Below are positions 1 through 11,150 of a stretch of 64,000 bases of DNA, in pieces. The stretch spans positions 121,774,001 to 121,838,000 of the forward strand of contig NC_083869.1 of NCBI RefSeq assembly GCF_032452875.1, written 5' to 3'. Under the pieces are notes generated by a model. That model did not search any database, had not been told where the DNA came from, and saw only the letters and a list, made by a program, of their open reading frames with translations. Positions within the stretch are counted from its first letter, which is position 1; every line of letters starts with the position of its first letter. The position numbers and the translations under genes were made by a program. Source of the DNA: Bos javanicus (Eukaryota > Chordata > Mammalia > Artiodactyla > Bovidae).

Positions 1-344
1 CCATAACGTCCCCCAAACCAGTTAAGTAAAATATATTTTCCATTAAGTACAATATCAAAACCAGAGCCCTAAACATCCGCCCCACAACCTGACGACTACC
101 TCCAGGCCACTCTGTGGACTCTGGAGCTGCTTTTGCAGTTCCATATATATCCCTTCTGGCATGTGCTGCACCATCCCTCCCCAAGCAGAGATACCCAGAA
201 GCAAGAGGTATCCAGAAGGCATTTCTCCTGAACCTGCTCCCTCCACAGAGCAAGGCCTTTACGCTGAGGAAACAGCCGAGTGTGGGCCTTTAGACATGTA
301 GTTTCAACCCTGATACTTAAAAGCATCCTGAGGAAAGTTATTCA

Positions 345-472
345 TTGAATTTTCAGTTGCCTTATCTGTAAAATGGAGTCAATACTCCCAGGCTCATAGG
401 GTTGATTGCTGTAAGGTTTAAATGAGAAAATGCCCAGAGTAAGTTCTCAGTGGGTAATAGCTCTTATACACA
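345..472 (+). repeat. MIR SINE, 3' half
   Basis: Sequence follows the MIR core-to-tail pattern: a cttatctgtaaaatgg block, then the 'catagggttg' block, then 'aatgagaaaatgc'. The strand is set by the order of these blocks. MIR is an ancient tRNA-derived mammalian SINE, and the divergence here is as expected for its age. Confidence 0.75.
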
Positions 473-484
473 GGGCTGTAATGA

Positions 485-660
485 ACTTTATGGCCCATAC
501 TTATCACAACCAATCATTTCCTTAGGATAAATTCCTAGAAGAGGAATTTCTGGGTTACAGTTTCTGTTCATTTAGAACTTTGACAGATACTGAAAATTGT
601 TCTCCAGAAGGGTTTATCCCATTTCTCCAGAACTTCATTATCTCTGTTGATTTTTTAAAG
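485..660 (-). repeat. Old L1 3'-region fragment, antisense
   Basis: The run 'ggataaattcctagaagaggaat' followed by a 'gacagatactgaaaattgttctccagaa' stretch resembles the antisense 3' part of mammalian L1M elements. It is short and diverged, and boundaries are approximate. Confidence 0.5.
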
Positions 661-939
661 GCAAAAAGCTCACCTTTTTTTCTTATTAATTTTTAAGTTG
701 GAAGTATCTTTAATGACTCATAAGGTTGATCACTTTCTCACATTTGTTGGTCATTTGAATTTCTTTGGCAAATTTTCTATTTTCACCCTTTGCCCGCTTT
801 TCTGTTGGTCATCGGAGGTGAGGGACACAGAAGAGCTGAAGCTGATTTGGCTGATGCAGTGGCATCAGAGGACACGCAGAGTAAATGACAATCAGTAGAT
901 GGATCCGAGAGAAGTTCAAGAGGTTTATGTTTACATGAT

Positions 940-1440
940 GGTTTTGGTGATGGTCTGGATACGGGAGAGCAGAAGAGAAGGCAGTTAAGGATGACATCCA
1001 GGTTTCTGGTTTCTTCAGCTGGTGGGAGTGGGAGCTTCTTTATTTCTTCTGCTTGGGTGGAAGTGACCTCTTCTGCAATGGGGAAGATAGGGAACAAAGA
1101 TGATGCTTTTCCTTTCGGCCATTTGAGTTTGGGGTGCCCTGTGGGATATCAAAGGCTAGTAAACAGTTGGGTTTGTAGGTCTGGAGCTCTGAAGACAGAT
1201 GTGAATGGTAGTCGTTGCTTTGCTCCTGGAGACCATGAAGAAGGAAGACCTGGAGAAACGGGAGACATGCCAATACTAAAAAGATGGAGAGAGAAAGACA
1301 ACTGGGAAGGAGGGATGGAAAAATAAGTGAAAAAACCAGGCGTTGGAGGGGCATGGAAGCCAAGGGAAGAGGATGTATCAAGGAGAAGGTAGTGAACAAT
1401 GTCCAAGGGGTGGAATAAGACAAAAGCTGAGACATGTCCG
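940..1440 (-). repeat. LINE L2 fragment, antisense
   Basis: The stretch containing 'aaggatgacatccaggtttctgg', 'agtttggggtgccctgtggg' and 'ggtctggagctctgaag' reads as the reverse complement of L2 ORF2 3' sequence. Reading frames on either strand here are interrupted or low in complexity and are not genes. The 660-940 interval in front of it shows nothing I recognise. Confidence 0.6.
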
Positions 1441-1773
1441 TTCAAGTTTCCACAGGAGCAGGAGTAGTTTAATGGTGTGACAGTGGTGGAAATCGAGCTA
1501 CAGGGGGTTGAGGAATGAGGGTGAGGAAGCAGATGACAAGTGCCAGGACTCTGTGGGTTTGGAACCACTGAGGAAGCAGGAGTCAAAGGGCTGGCGGGCG
1601 TAGCCTTTCCTCTTTTCCCACACCTTCCGCCAGCACTGGATTTGGCCATTTTGTACTCTTCATCTGCCTGATAGGTTAACATGCCTTCTCATTACTTTTA
1701 TTTTCACTTAGTTGATTGTCAGTGCAGTTGATTGGTTATTTCTTCTTTTTAGAAAAGTCTCCTGTCCCCAGGT

Positions 1774-2055
1774 TGCTGCTGCTGCTGCTTCTATGTCGCT
1801 TCAGTCGTGTCCGACCCCGTGCGACCCCATAGATGGCAGCCCACCAGGCTCCCCTGTCCCTGGGATTCTCCAGGCAAGAATACTGGAGTGGGTTGCTATT
1901 TCTTTCTCCAATGCATGAAAGTGAAAGTGAAAGTGAAGTTGCCCAGTCGTGTCCGACTCTCAGCAACCCCATGGACTGCAGCCCACCAGGCTCCTCTGTC
2001 CATGGGATTCTCTAGGCAAGAATACTGGAGTGGGTTGCCATTTCCTTCTCCACAG
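1774..2055 (-). repeat. BOV-A2 dimeric SINE
   Basis: This is a complete BOV-A2: two Bov-A monomers in antisense (about 1790-1915 and 1935-2053), joined by the GTGAAAGTGAAAGTGAAGT linker. The GCTGCTGCTGCT-type tail lies at the left (1774-1785). BOV-A2 lacks the tRNA head and is specific to ruminants. Peptides read from it are SINE translations. Confidence 0.9.
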
Positions 2056-2424
2056 TTAATATGAACTCCAGATAAAGAAGAAATGCTTCTCAAGGATGTC
2101 CCAAATATTGCATAGGCATTCTTTGTTTTTGCTGACAAACTTTTCCCCACCCCAAGGTTATAAAAAATATTCACCTGTTCATGTTTCTAACACATTATCA
2201 TTTCATTTAGATTTTTTTCTCATTAAATTTTAAAAAATTGTTTAATAGGTCTCAAATCCTGTGACAGATTTTTGGTCAAGTTGTTTTTGAAGCTGTCTCA
2301 TGTTTATTTTATGAGATACAGTTCTAATTTAAATTTTTCCTAAATGGTTAGGAAGTTGTTCCAGCACTACTTATTGAATAATCTAACAGTTTATCGTGAT
2401 TTAGAAAACTATCTTTTCACATCT

Positions 2425-2755
2425 TTTTTTTTTTTTTTGCCATGCCATTGGGCTTCAGGAACTTAGTTCCCCAACCAGGGATGGAACCCAGGCCCCCTGC
2501 AGTGGAAGCACCGAGTCCTAACCACTGGAAAGTGAAGTCGCTCAGCCCTGTCCAACTCTTTGCGACCCCATGGACTGTAGCCTATCGTGCTTCTCCGTCC
2601 ATGGGATTTTCGAGGCAAGAGTACTGGAGTGGGTTGCCATTTCCTTCTCCAGAGGATCTTCCCAACCCAGGGATCAAACCTGGGTCTCCCACATTGTAGT
2701 CAGATGCTTTACCATCTGAGCCACCAGGGAACCACTGCACTGCCAAGGAATTCCC
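2425..2755 (-). repeat. CHR-type SINE split by a Bov-tA
   Basis: A poly-T run at 2425-2438 (the A tail in antisense) leads into the CHR block 'ccccaaccagggatggaacc' and ends with 'gccaaggaattccct' near 2755. CHR SINEs are tRNA(Glu)-derived elements of cetartiodactyls. A Bov-tA sits inside at about 2528-2730. The CHR text resumes after it, with aaccactg repeated at both junctions. Confidence 0.8.
2528..2730 (-). repeat. Bov-tA SINE nested in CHR SINE
   Basis: The Bov-A part with 'tggactgtagcc' and 'tactggagtgggttgcc' comes first. The tRNA-derived head in antisense ('gatcaaacctgggtctccc', 'ccatctgagccaccaggga') is at the right end, so the element lies on the minus strand. The flanking aaccactg repeats fit a target-site duplication. 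Confidence 0.85.
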
Positions 2756-2937
2756 TCGTATAAAATTATTTTACATACTTTGGTCTCATCTTTCTATTCT
2801 GTTTCATTGTCGTTTGTCTACTGTGTTCTACTAATCATTTAAAAACTTTTTTTTTCTGTTTCAGGGATGCTCTGACATCTTGGGTTCTTACTAATCCTGA
2901 AGAGACTGCCTCTCCCAGGGCTAGAGAGGCTAACTCA

Positions 2938-3180
2938 TCAGATCAGATTAGATCAGTCGCTCAGTCGTGTCCGACTCTTTGCGACCCCACGAATCGCAGC
3001 ACGCCAGGCCTCCCTGTCCATCACCAACTCCCAGAGTTCACTCAGACTCATGTCCATCGAGTCAGTGATGCCATCCAGCCATCTCATCCTCTGTCGTCCC
3101 CTTCTCCTCTTGTCCCCAATCCCTCCCAGCATCAGAGTCTTTTCCAATGAGTCAAGTTGCCTGCGGGCACACATACGCAA
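2938..3180 (-). repeat. BovB LINE 3' end, antisense
   Basis: The element starts with an atcagatcagattagatcag tail, then follows the BovB 3' end in antisense ('gtcgctcagtcgtgtccgac', 'ccatccagccatctcatcc'). BovB is an RTE-clade LINE acquired horizontally in the ruminant lineage. It is 5'-truncated and abuts an opposite-strand BovB directly on its right. Confidence 0.9.
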
Positions 3181-3893
3181 AGGAGAGTGAGGAAGCTCAC
3201 TTAAAACACAACATTAAAAAATTAAGATCATGGCATCTGGTCCCATTGCTTCGTGGCAAATAGAAGGGGACAAAGTGGAGGCAGTGACAGATTTTCTTTT
3301 CTCGGGCTCCAAAAACACAGCAGACAGTGCCTGCAGCCATGAAATTAAAAGGTACTTGCTCCTTGGAAGGAAAGCCATAACAAAACTAGATAGCATATGA
3401 AAAAGCAGAGACATCACTTTGCTGACAAAGGTCCATCTAGTCAAGGCTATGGTTTTTCCAGTGGTCATGTATGGATGTGAGAGTTGGACTGTGAAGAAGG
3501 CTGAGCACCGAAGAATTGATGCTTTTGAACTGTGGTGTTGGAGAAGACTCTTGAGAGTCCCTTGGACTTGCAAGATCAAACCAGTCAATCCTAAAGAAAA
3601 TCAACCCTGAATATTCATTGAAAGGACGGATGTTGAAGCTGAAACTCCAATACTTTTGCCGCCTGACATGAAGAGCTGACTCACTGGAAAAGACCCTGAT
3701 GCTGTGAGAGGTTGTAGGCAAAAGGAGAAGAGGGTGGCAGAGGGTGAGATGGTTAAATATTGTCACCGACCCAATGGACGTGAATGTGAGCAAATTCCAG
3801 GATATAATGAAGGAGTGAGGAGCCTGGCATACTGCAGTCCATGAGGTCACAAAGAGTCGGACATGACTCAGCAACTGAACAACAGCAACGCAA
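3180..3893 (+). repeat. BovB LINE 3' part, sense
   Basis: Sense BovB from the 'cttaaaacacaacatt' region just after the reverse-transcriptase core through 'gatcatggcatctggtccc', 'gtggtcatgtatggatgtga' and the 3' end 'agtcggacatgactcagcaa'. Stops and shifts break the reading frame, so it encodes nothing. With the preceding antisense copy it forms an inverted pair. Confidence 0.9.
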
Positions 3894-3894
3894 A

Positions 3895-4275
3895 TGCAAA
3901 GCAACCAATCCAAAGCCCATACCCACAGTCACATTTTCGACCTGCCTCTCTCACCAGGCCGACATTCTCCCTGCCCTAAATCCCCCTAGGGTCCTGTACC
4001 AGACACCTAGGGACCATTCCCAGAGCAGCTGAAATGTTTCAGGCTGACCAATCTTAAACCTGTCTAGTTGTTTACCCCATGAAAACCACAAAAAAGGACC
4101 TGGCCTGTGGTTTCCTCTTCCTCCTTCCTCCTGACCTACCTGGATTTCTTCCTTACCTGTCCTGGCATGGCCCGGCATGCCCATTCCTCTTGGGAACTGT
4201 AAATAATAAACTCTTCTTTCAAAGGCAGTGTGCTTACATCTATCACCCTGTCATAGCTGATTAATACACAATCCC
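3895..4275 (+). mobile_element. Possible ERV LTR
   Basis: The block has a C-rich 5' half, then 'gggaactgtaaataataaac' with an AATAAA signal at about 4201-4208, and a short U5-like 3' segment ending near 'gattaatacacaatccc'. This layout fits the 3' half of a solo LTR. No internal retroviral gene is present. The family was not identified. Confidence 0.45.
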
Positions 4276-4289
4276 AGGCACATTGAAAA

Positions 4290-4725
4290 ACATCTCTGCC
4301 AGTACCATACTGTTTTAACTTCTAAAAGGTAATTTTTAATGGATGGGCAAGCCCTTTCTCTTATTTTTCAGACTTTCCCTGAATATTATTATAGCTTTAT
4401 TCTTCAAATTGCCTTTAGAATTGCTTTGTTAAATTTGAAGATAAGATCTTTGGGGATTTTAATTTGAATCTGTGAATTTTTGCATTAATTTGAGGAAAAT
4501 GGGTGGATTTTAAATATTGAGTGTTTCTGTTTAAGAAGTTTCCAAGTTCTCTTCTATGACCCTCAATAGACTTTTTCCACCAGAAAGTTTATTTCTAGTT
4601 ACTTTATGTCTTTACCGATATTGTGGATGGAACGCCTCCCCATTGTAATTTCTAACTGCTTTTTATTTGATTCTTGTGTATTTATTTTGTAAATTGGCCA
4701 TGTTCTGGGACTCAATTTATTTTTA
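4290..4725 (-). repeat. Old L1 ORF2 fragment, antisense
   Basis: AT-rich sequence with 'aatttgaatctgtgaattttt' and following text resembles antisense L1 ORF2 of the older L1M groups. There is no open frame. Confidence 0.5.
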
Positions 4726-5345
4726 GATTTATTTTATTGAAGTACAGTTTTTTAAAATTTGTATTGAAGTATAGTCTATTTACAATGTTGTGTTAATTTC
4801 TGCAATACAGCAAAGTGATTCAGTTACACATATACATACATTCTTTTTCATATTCTTTTCCATTATGATTTATCATAAGATATTGGGTTCCCCCGGTGGC
4901 TCAGACAGTAAATAATCTGCCTGCAATGCTGGAATCCTGGGTTTGATCCATGGGTAGGGAAGATCCCCTGGAGAAGGAAATGGCAACCCACTCCAGTGTT
5001 CTTGCCGGGAAAGTTCCATGGACAGAAGAGTCCATGGGGTCCCAAAGAGTTGAACATGACTGAGCAACTAACACTTCACTTTACTGAATATAGGTCCCTG
5101 TGCTATACAGTAAGACCTTGTTGCTCATCCATCCTATATGTAGCCGTTTGAATCTGCTAATCCCAAACTCCCAATTCTACCCACCACCCTCTGCCTCACC
5201 TTGGCAACTACAAGTATGTTCTCTATATCCGTGAGTCTTTTTTTGTTTCATAGATATGTTCATTTATACAGTATTTTACATTCCACAAGTAAGTGATATC
5301 ATATGGTATTTGTCTTTCTCTTTCTGATTTACTTCTCTTAGTATG
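4725..5345 (-). repeat. Ruminant L1 3' end, split by a Bov-tA
   Basis: 'ttgaagtatagtctatttacaatgttgtgtt' up to 4886, then 'ccctgtgctatacagtaagacc' and 'gctaatcccaaactccc' after 5085, are the two halves of a ruminant L1 3' UTR in antisense. The insertion between them is Bov-tA at 4887-5085. Confidence 0.8.
4887..5085 (+). repeat. Bov-tA SINE nested in L1
   Basis: The tRNA(Glu)-derived head (ggttcccccggtggctcag, A/B-box region) is followed by the Bov-A body ending in 'gactgagcaactaacacttc'. The surrounding L1 3' UTR resumes directly on both sides, so this insertion is younger than the L1. Confidence 0.9.
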
Positions 5346-6060
5346 ATATTTTTAATGGCTTTTATGGGGATTTCCAGATAAATAATCATATTAACTCTAA
5401 ATAATGATTACTTTGCCTCCTGTTTTCTAATATTTACACTCTTTTTCATGTGTTTCCCTAATCAAATTAATGAGTATTTTCAGAACTCCATTAATGAAGA
5501 GTCATGATATCATTTCTGATTTTTCTTTATATTTAGAGTTTCATTATAAAGTACAGTGCTTAAGGTTGGTTTGAGACATTAAAAAAAATAATCATTTTTA
5601 AGATTTAAGATTTAAGATAGTTATGGATATAAAATGTATCAAATGTATTTTCATTATTTTTAATATTATATCATTTTCTTTTTCTACATATTAATAAGAT
5701 AAATTATATTCATAGATTTTCTAATATTGATCTATCTCTTTTTATTCCTGTAAACAATGCCCCCAAAAGCCATGATATATTTTTCTTTTAAACCAGTATT
5801 TTAGTCTATTTTTCAGAATAAATTATATTAATAGACATTAATATTGTGCTATCCTAACATTCCTATAATAAATAACTCTTGATCATGGCATATTTCTCTC
5901 TTAATACACTATAAGTTCTCTGTGTTAATATTTTTAAGAGTATAAACTCAGTGTATAGCTTAGTTGCACAAGAAATATCACATTTCTCATTCTGTCATAA
6001 TTTTCTTTATCAGTTTTCATCAATATGAGTAAGTGAAGTTGTTCTATTCTCTTCCTTTTC
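5345..6060 (-). repeat. AT-rich decayed L1-like sequence
   Basis: About 700 bp of AT-rich sequence without coding potential. It may continue the antisense L1 block to its left, but no diagnostic segment is strong enough to fix a family. Confidence 0.3.
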
Positions 6061-6159
6061 TGTACTGTCCTTGAGTTTAGAACACAGGGGTTTTGTAAAG
6101 AAAACTAGGAATATTTCCTTCTTTCTCTTTCACCTGGTACAGTTGTCCCTATTTATTGA

Positions 6160-6460
6160 CATAACTGCCTGATATGTAGGTGGCATCATTCCCTTGTGAT
6201 ACCTGAGGAGACTGAGATTCAGACTTGCCATCATTAAGCCTGGTGTCAAGGTCTCTGGGAGGCAAACCTCATCAGCGAAAGACACTCTAGCATGGTGGAA
6301 AAGTCTGGGCTGGAGGGCGAGGCTAACTAGCCAGTGACCTTGGGCATCCTTCCCCCTACCCCGTCATCTCCAGTTTCTTAAGAGAGTTTTAACAAGATGA
6401 TTGTGAATAGAACTGAGGACAATGCCTGATCATAGTAAACACTAAACAGACAACATCTGA
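6160..6460. repeat. Two MIR-like fragments
   Basis: The left piece ('gtgatacctgaggagactgagattcagac') looks like antisense MIR. The right piece ('gccagtgaccttgggcatcc', 'tttcttaagagagttttaacaaga') looks like sense MIR. Both are worn. Confidence 0.45.
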
Positions 6461-6464
6461 AAAC

Positions 6465-7745
6465 CAAACTGGAACAAAACAAAACCCAGAAGGCTATTGG
6501 ATGAACCAGAAATAAGGCAAAGGGAGAATGGTCCTGAAGATGACTCCTTCCACGCTGAAGAAAAGCCTCAGAAAATATCTCTGCCCACAGCAGGACCCCC
6601 TCTCTGGCACCCACGTCTCATGTACCTTTCAAATTCAGCATCTTTTGCCAGCAAACAGTTGCAGGGATCATTGCAACAGTCAACTTTCTGCCTGGAGACC
6701 TCAGATTCTCCTAAACCAGGCCCTACGTGTGGATCCATTGTGACCTGGGACTGCATTTGAACAAAGGCTGTCCAGCCACCCAAAAAAAAGCAATTTCCAT
6801 TTTTACTGACTCATCCTGAGTAATGTAAAATGGGTTCAAATGAAGAAATCTCATACCTGAAATGGCCTTTCTCTACTTCACTCACACCTCCCAGTTGCCT
6901 TGAAGACTCAGCCTTCTCTCATCTTCCACCCTAGCGGGCAAGCATCCTCTCTCTCCTTCCATTCCTTTCACCCCCGTTCCCTTCCTTCTCCACCCTGTGC
7001 CCACTCATGACGCTCAGTTCTCTACACGACCCTCCCCAGCGAGGTATTTTGTCTTCGGCTGTGATCGCTTCTCCCACAAGAAGCAGCTGTCCCTGGGATT
7101 TGTTGATGCTGTTCTCTGTTGCCCTTGAGGATGATTTTTGTCTGCAGAGAAGACTATTAAAAAAGTTTATTTTTGGTTTTAAAAATGGAGTCAGTTTATT
7201 AAAATTACAAATTCACAGACTTTCGTTCTTTCTCAGGCTTTTATGTTCAGGTTACAAATCTTATTATTCTATTTATAACCCTAACACATTTTAAGAATAA
7301 TTTTTAAGGAGACTTTGAATAATATTTGATCCTGTTTATGAGCTCAGTTAATTAAACACCTTCACCAACATAAAACTGCACTGATAAATTTAAATAGATT
7401 TGACTTCTTTTTAAGCATTCAAATTTTCTTACTTAACAAACAAAACTTTCGTAAGTGCAAAATAATTCTTATCAATCTAGAAAATTAAACTAATAAATAT
7501 GGTGAGCCAAAAACTCACTTTGATGTTCCAGCATTGTGCATTAGTTTAGTAAAATTTCTGACAATCATACATCTTAATCAATTACTCCATTACACATTTA
7601 TGCTAGAGTTACACAGTTAATTTGTCATTCTAATAGACCAAGTGCTCTTAAACATTCCAAACACATAAAATACCAAATATGAGTAGATTTTGTCTTATCA
7701 CAGCATTATTAATGCTATAGTTCTAGTTCTCTTAGACCTTTCGGC
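6465..7745. other. Unassigned noncoding stretch
   Basis: No exon-like reading frame and no repeat family recognised. The first 550 bp are moderately GC-rich with C/T-rich tracts. From about 7160 the sequence becomes AT-rich. Reading frames here are short and lack codon structure. Confidence 0.4.
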
Positions 7746-7754
7746 ACTTAATTT

Positions 7755-7855
7755 TAAACAATAATAGCTAATACGTTGCATTTTCTATGTGCCAAATTCT
7801 GTTCTAAGTGCTTTTCATATATTATGTATTAGCTCATTTAATTCTCACAGGTTCT
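7755..7855 (-). repeat. MIR 3' end, antisense
   Basis: 'taatagctaatacgttgcattttctatgtgcc' to 'attagctcatttaattctcac' matches the antisense tail of MIR. Confidence 0.65.
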
Positions 7856-8129
7856 TGACCACAGGCTTCAAGTGTGCCCTGAAGGCTGCCTGTCAATCAC
7901 ACTGTACGGCAATGGCCCCTTCACTTCCACATGCTTTTGAGTGACTGTTTCCTGCATTTTGTTTCAACCTGCTCCCCCGTCAGTCTCAGTCAGTGACCTG
8001 TCTCAGTGACTCACTGGATGATTTCCATCAGAAACAGGCATATTGTGATTTCTCCCATCTTATAAAGTAAGACAAAAATAAATCTTGTTTAAAAGCCGTA
8101 TTTTCTCTGCTAACTATCAGCCCATTTTG

Positions 8130-8325
8130 CTTTTTTATTTTTTCGTTTTAAATATTTGTTTGGCTTGCAACGGGTCTTAGTTGCGGCTCGAGGGTTTAGC
8201 AGTTACAGTGCGTGGGACTAGTTGTCCACGTGGGATCTTGGTTCCTGATCAGGGCTCAAACCTGTGTTTCCTCCATTAGAAGGGGGATTCTCAACCCCTG
8301 GACCACCAAGGAAGTCTCAGATCAG
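8130..8325 (-). repeat. CHR-type SINE
   Basis: The 'tggcttgcaacgggtcttag' head, 'gtgggatcttggttcctgat' middle and 'ggaccaccaaggaagtc' end give a CHR SINE in antisense with a T-rich left edge. It has lost some of its internal repeats. Confidence 0.75.
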
Positions 8326-8349
8326 CCCATTAAAAAAAAAAAAAAACTT

Positions 8350-9245
8350 CCCTTTTGCAACCAAATTCCTCTAAAGCATTGTTGCCCTTGATCTCCACTC
8401 CTCTCCTCTTGTCTCCTCTAAACCTGTTCCCGGACATCCTTCTCTCCCAGTACTCCACTTCTGTTCATCTTTTCGGAACCATCAGCAGCATTGGACACAA
8501 TTAATTACTCTTGCTTCCTGCAGACACCACTTGTAGGACCTCCTTGCTCCTGGTGTGTCCTCCTTCCTCACTGCTCATCCCAGCTCTGTGTCTTTTATGG
8601 TTCGTCTCTTTTCTCTTCTCATCGAGTGCCCGAGGCTTGGGCCTTGTTTGTCCTCCCTTCCCTGTGTCCTCTCGTTCCCCTGATGCTCCCATCTAGGTCC
8701 ATGGTCTTCAATGCGTTTATTTACACACCCATGAATCCTAAATTATATTGTCTTCCCAGAACTCTCTTTTCAACTACATGCTCACCTATCCAGCCACATA
8801 TTTACTCAATATTTGTACTGGGTGTCTAGCAGACATCTCAAACTGAACACATTCAAAACTGAATTCCTGATCTTTCCCTCATTCCCAAAGACTGTTCCAC
8901 CCAAGTCCCCCCAACCCTACCTCAGTTGATGAGCATCCTTCTAGTTTCTCAGACTGAAAACCCTGGATTCCTCTCTTTCCAACTGGGAAATTCCACTGGT
9001 TCTGCCATCAAAATATATCCAGAAAAAAAAATATATATACCCAGAATTTGGCCATTGTTTCTTATCTCCACTTCCTCACCCTCGTCTGAACCATCGCCTA
9101 TCACTTGGATTGCTGCAATGGCTACCTTGTTGGTCTCCCTGCTTCTACCTCACCCACTGACATTCTGTGCTCAACATAATCCATATAATAGATTAGGACA
9201 CTGTGATCCCTCCCCCGCTCCCCCCATGTCCTCAGCCTGCCTTTT
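8350..9245 (+). repeat. LINE L2 ORF2 3' region
   Basis: A C/T-rich block with 'agacatctcaaactgaacac', 'ccctggattcctctctttcc' and 'ttggattgctgcaatggctac' then 'ttggtctccctgcttctacc' follows the sense L2 3' coding region. Open frames of about 112 codons here are remnants of this composition and are not genes. Confidence 0.7.
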
Positions 9246-9259
9246 GTCTGTGGAAAAAC

Positions 9260-10115
9260 GTTAGCCAAAGCATAAGTTTAATCAGAGAAATGAGAACATG
9301 TGGAAACAAAGGAAAACAGTCAAAGGAGACCAAATAATAATAATGTACTCATTAAACGTGGTCAGGACTTTTAGTTCCTTCTCAAGGGCTATACATAATA
9401 TTCTGAGCCATATCCTGTGAGCTGTCTTATAGATCCTGAAAACCCCACCAGGTGGGGAAGTTAACTTCATGATGATCAGACTGTAGCCATGACATCAGAT
9501 CAGATCAGATCAGATCAGTCGCTCAGTCGTGTCCGACTCTTTGCGACCCCATGAATCGCAGCACGCCAGGCCTCCCTGTCCATCACCAACTCCCGGAGTT
9601 CACTGAGACTCACGTCCATCGAGTCAGCGATGCCATCCAGCCATCTCTGTCGTCCCCTTCTCCTCCTGCCCCCAATCCCTCCCAGCATCAGAGTCCTTTC
9701 CAACGAGTCAACTCCTAGCATGAGGTGGCCAAAGTACTGGAGTTTCATAAGCTGCCACAGTTCTGAGAATTAGCCTCAAAGAAATGGAAACAATACAACC
9801 CTGGAACTGAAGATTAACTGTACCTAAAACAATCAACATGACAATGATTAGACCACCGATGGCCAATTTCAAGATGATTGTCAGAGCTGACTGTACTGTT
9901 TCTGCATGTAGCCCCCTCCCTCTGTCTGTAAAAGCTCTTACCCACTGACTGTCCATCGGTGGGGAGTCAGCCTTTGGACAGACGTCTGCCCCCTCCATCT
10001 AACACCCCTGCTCCAGGTTGCTGGCCTACAAAATAAAGCAAACTTTCCTTTCCACCAACCTGGCCTCTTTATTGGCTCTTCAACAGCGATCAGCCAGACC
10101 CCACATTTTCAGTAA
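9260..10115 (+). mobile_element. Possible ERV1-type LTR interrupted by BovB
   Basis: The right part has features of an LTR: a C-rich U3, 'acaaaataaagcaaac' with the polyadenylation signal near 10030, then an R/U5-like segment 'cctctttattggctcttc' ending near 'cagtaaca'. Similar sequence appears to start left of the BovB at 9494-9750, so the BovB would have split it. No retroviral genes are present. The family is uncertain. Confidence 0.45.
9494..9750 (-). repeat. BovB LINE 3' end, antisense
   Basis: The element begins with a clean (ATCAG)n tail (about 9495-9518) and runs through the antisense 3' end to 'ccaaagtactggagtttca', where it is 5'-truncated. The close match to consensus suggests a fairly recent insertion into the surrounding LTR-like block. 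Confidence 0.9.
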
Positions 10116-10119
10116 CAGT

Positions 10120-10325
10120 ACTAGAGGGATCCTTTCCTTTTTGGCTGGGCTGGGTCCTTGTTGCTACGTGAGGGCTTTGTCTAGTTGTGGCAAGCAGGGC
10201 TAGTCTCTAGGTGCCGTGCTCAGGCTTCTCACTGCGGTGGCTTCTCTTGTTTCAGAGCACAGGCTCAAAGATGCCTGAGCTCAGTAGTTGCAGTGAGTGG
10301 GCTTAGTTGCCAGTAAGTAATCTGT
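10120..10325 (-). repeat. CHR-type SINE
   Basis: 'tttttggctgggctgggtcc' through 'ggcttctcactgcggtggcttc' and 'ctcagtagttgcagtgagtgggc' is antisense CHR. The end with the internal promoter is missing. Confidence 0.8.
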
Positions 10326-10379
10326 CCTCCCAGCCGTCTTTGTGTCTTACCCTGCTCTGCTTTTTGTTCCCACAGCATT

Positions 10380-10550
10380 TATCAGCTCCAAAACAACACA
10401 TAACTTACTTGCTGATTGTGCTTACTCTTTGCCCAGCTAGAGGCCAAGATCTTTGTTTTGTTCCCCAATGTCTCCTAAATGCCTAGAATGATGCCTGGCA
10501 TTTGGTGGGCACTCAGGAAATACTTTTTAAATGACCAATTCCATTTGAGA
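10380..10550 (+). repeat. L2 3' end
   Basis: 'gaatgatgcctggcatttggtgggcactcaggaaata' matches the sense L2 terminal segment (usually 'cagtgcctggcacatagtaggcgctcaataaat'). Confidence 0.65.
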
Positions 10551-10559
10551 AGTACATGT

Positions 10560-10685
10560 TTTATTTACTTCTTATAGATGAGGAACCTGGGGCACAGAGA
10601 AGATAAGGAATCTGTCCCAGGTCACCCAGCCAGTGAGTGGTGAGGCTGGGATTTGAACCGACAATCCTTGATCCTAAAAACAACA
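10560..10685 (-). repeat. MIR, antisense
   Basis: 'atagatgaggaacctggggcacagagaag' then 'caggtcacccagccagtgagtgg' and 'ggatttgaacc' is a well-preserved antisense MIR core. Confidence 0.8.
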
Positions 10686-10794
10686 CTGAATTGCCTCTTT
10701 GAGACTTAAAACATGGGAATGTCTATGTAGGCTATTTCTGGGATTCAAGTTCCTTATATTATCTAATTCTTTTTACTCCCCAAAGAATGTACTC

Positions 10795-10865
10795 CCAGGA
10801 ATTCCTTGGTGGTTCAGTGAAACCTCCTCGCTTTCACTGGTGCAGCCAAAAAAAAAAAAAAAAAG
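10795..10865 (+). repeat. Internally deleted CHR SINE with A tail
   Basis: The head 'ggaattccttggtggttcag' passes after about 35 bp straight to 'gtgcagcc' and an A17-type tail. Most of the usual CHR body is missing, giving a 70-bp derivative. Confidence 0.6.
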
Positions 10866-11029
10866 TGCATGACCATTCAGGTTGAGGCTGAATTTTGCTT
10901 TCTTTTTTCCTCTTAACATATGTAAACATGATTTTCCTTTTTACAGGAAAGACCTTTCAACTGGATGGGATTGTTCATTCTGTCATGTTCTTGTGGTCAC
11001 GTAACTCTACAGACCAAACATAAGCTTCA

Positions 11030-11150
11030 TGAAGACACATTTTTGGATACTCTGTGTCTTTTGTTTCTTATTGATTCCCCAATATCTAATAAAACAGTGC
11101 CTGGAGCAAGGTAAGTGTTCCACAGATGTTTGTCAAATGTTAAATAGATG
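11030..11150 (+). repeat. L2 3' end
   Basis: 'aaaacagtgcctggagcaaggtaagtgttccaca' is a sense L2 terminal segment. Confidence 0.55.

Noticed and set aside
1149..1682. 177-codon antisense open frame
   Set aside because: It overlaps an antisense L2 and T/C-rich DNA, and has serine/proline-rich composition, no splice context and no recognised homology.
1774..2055. Direct repeats resembling a CRISPR array
   Set aside because: The repeats are the two monomers of BOV-A2; there are no regularly spaced unique spacers, and this is a ruminant genome.
4887..5085. tRNA gene
   Set aside because: The cloverleaf-like A/B-box text belongs to the tRNA-derived head of Bov-tA; no complete acceptor stem. The same holds for the other Bov-tA and CHR heads.
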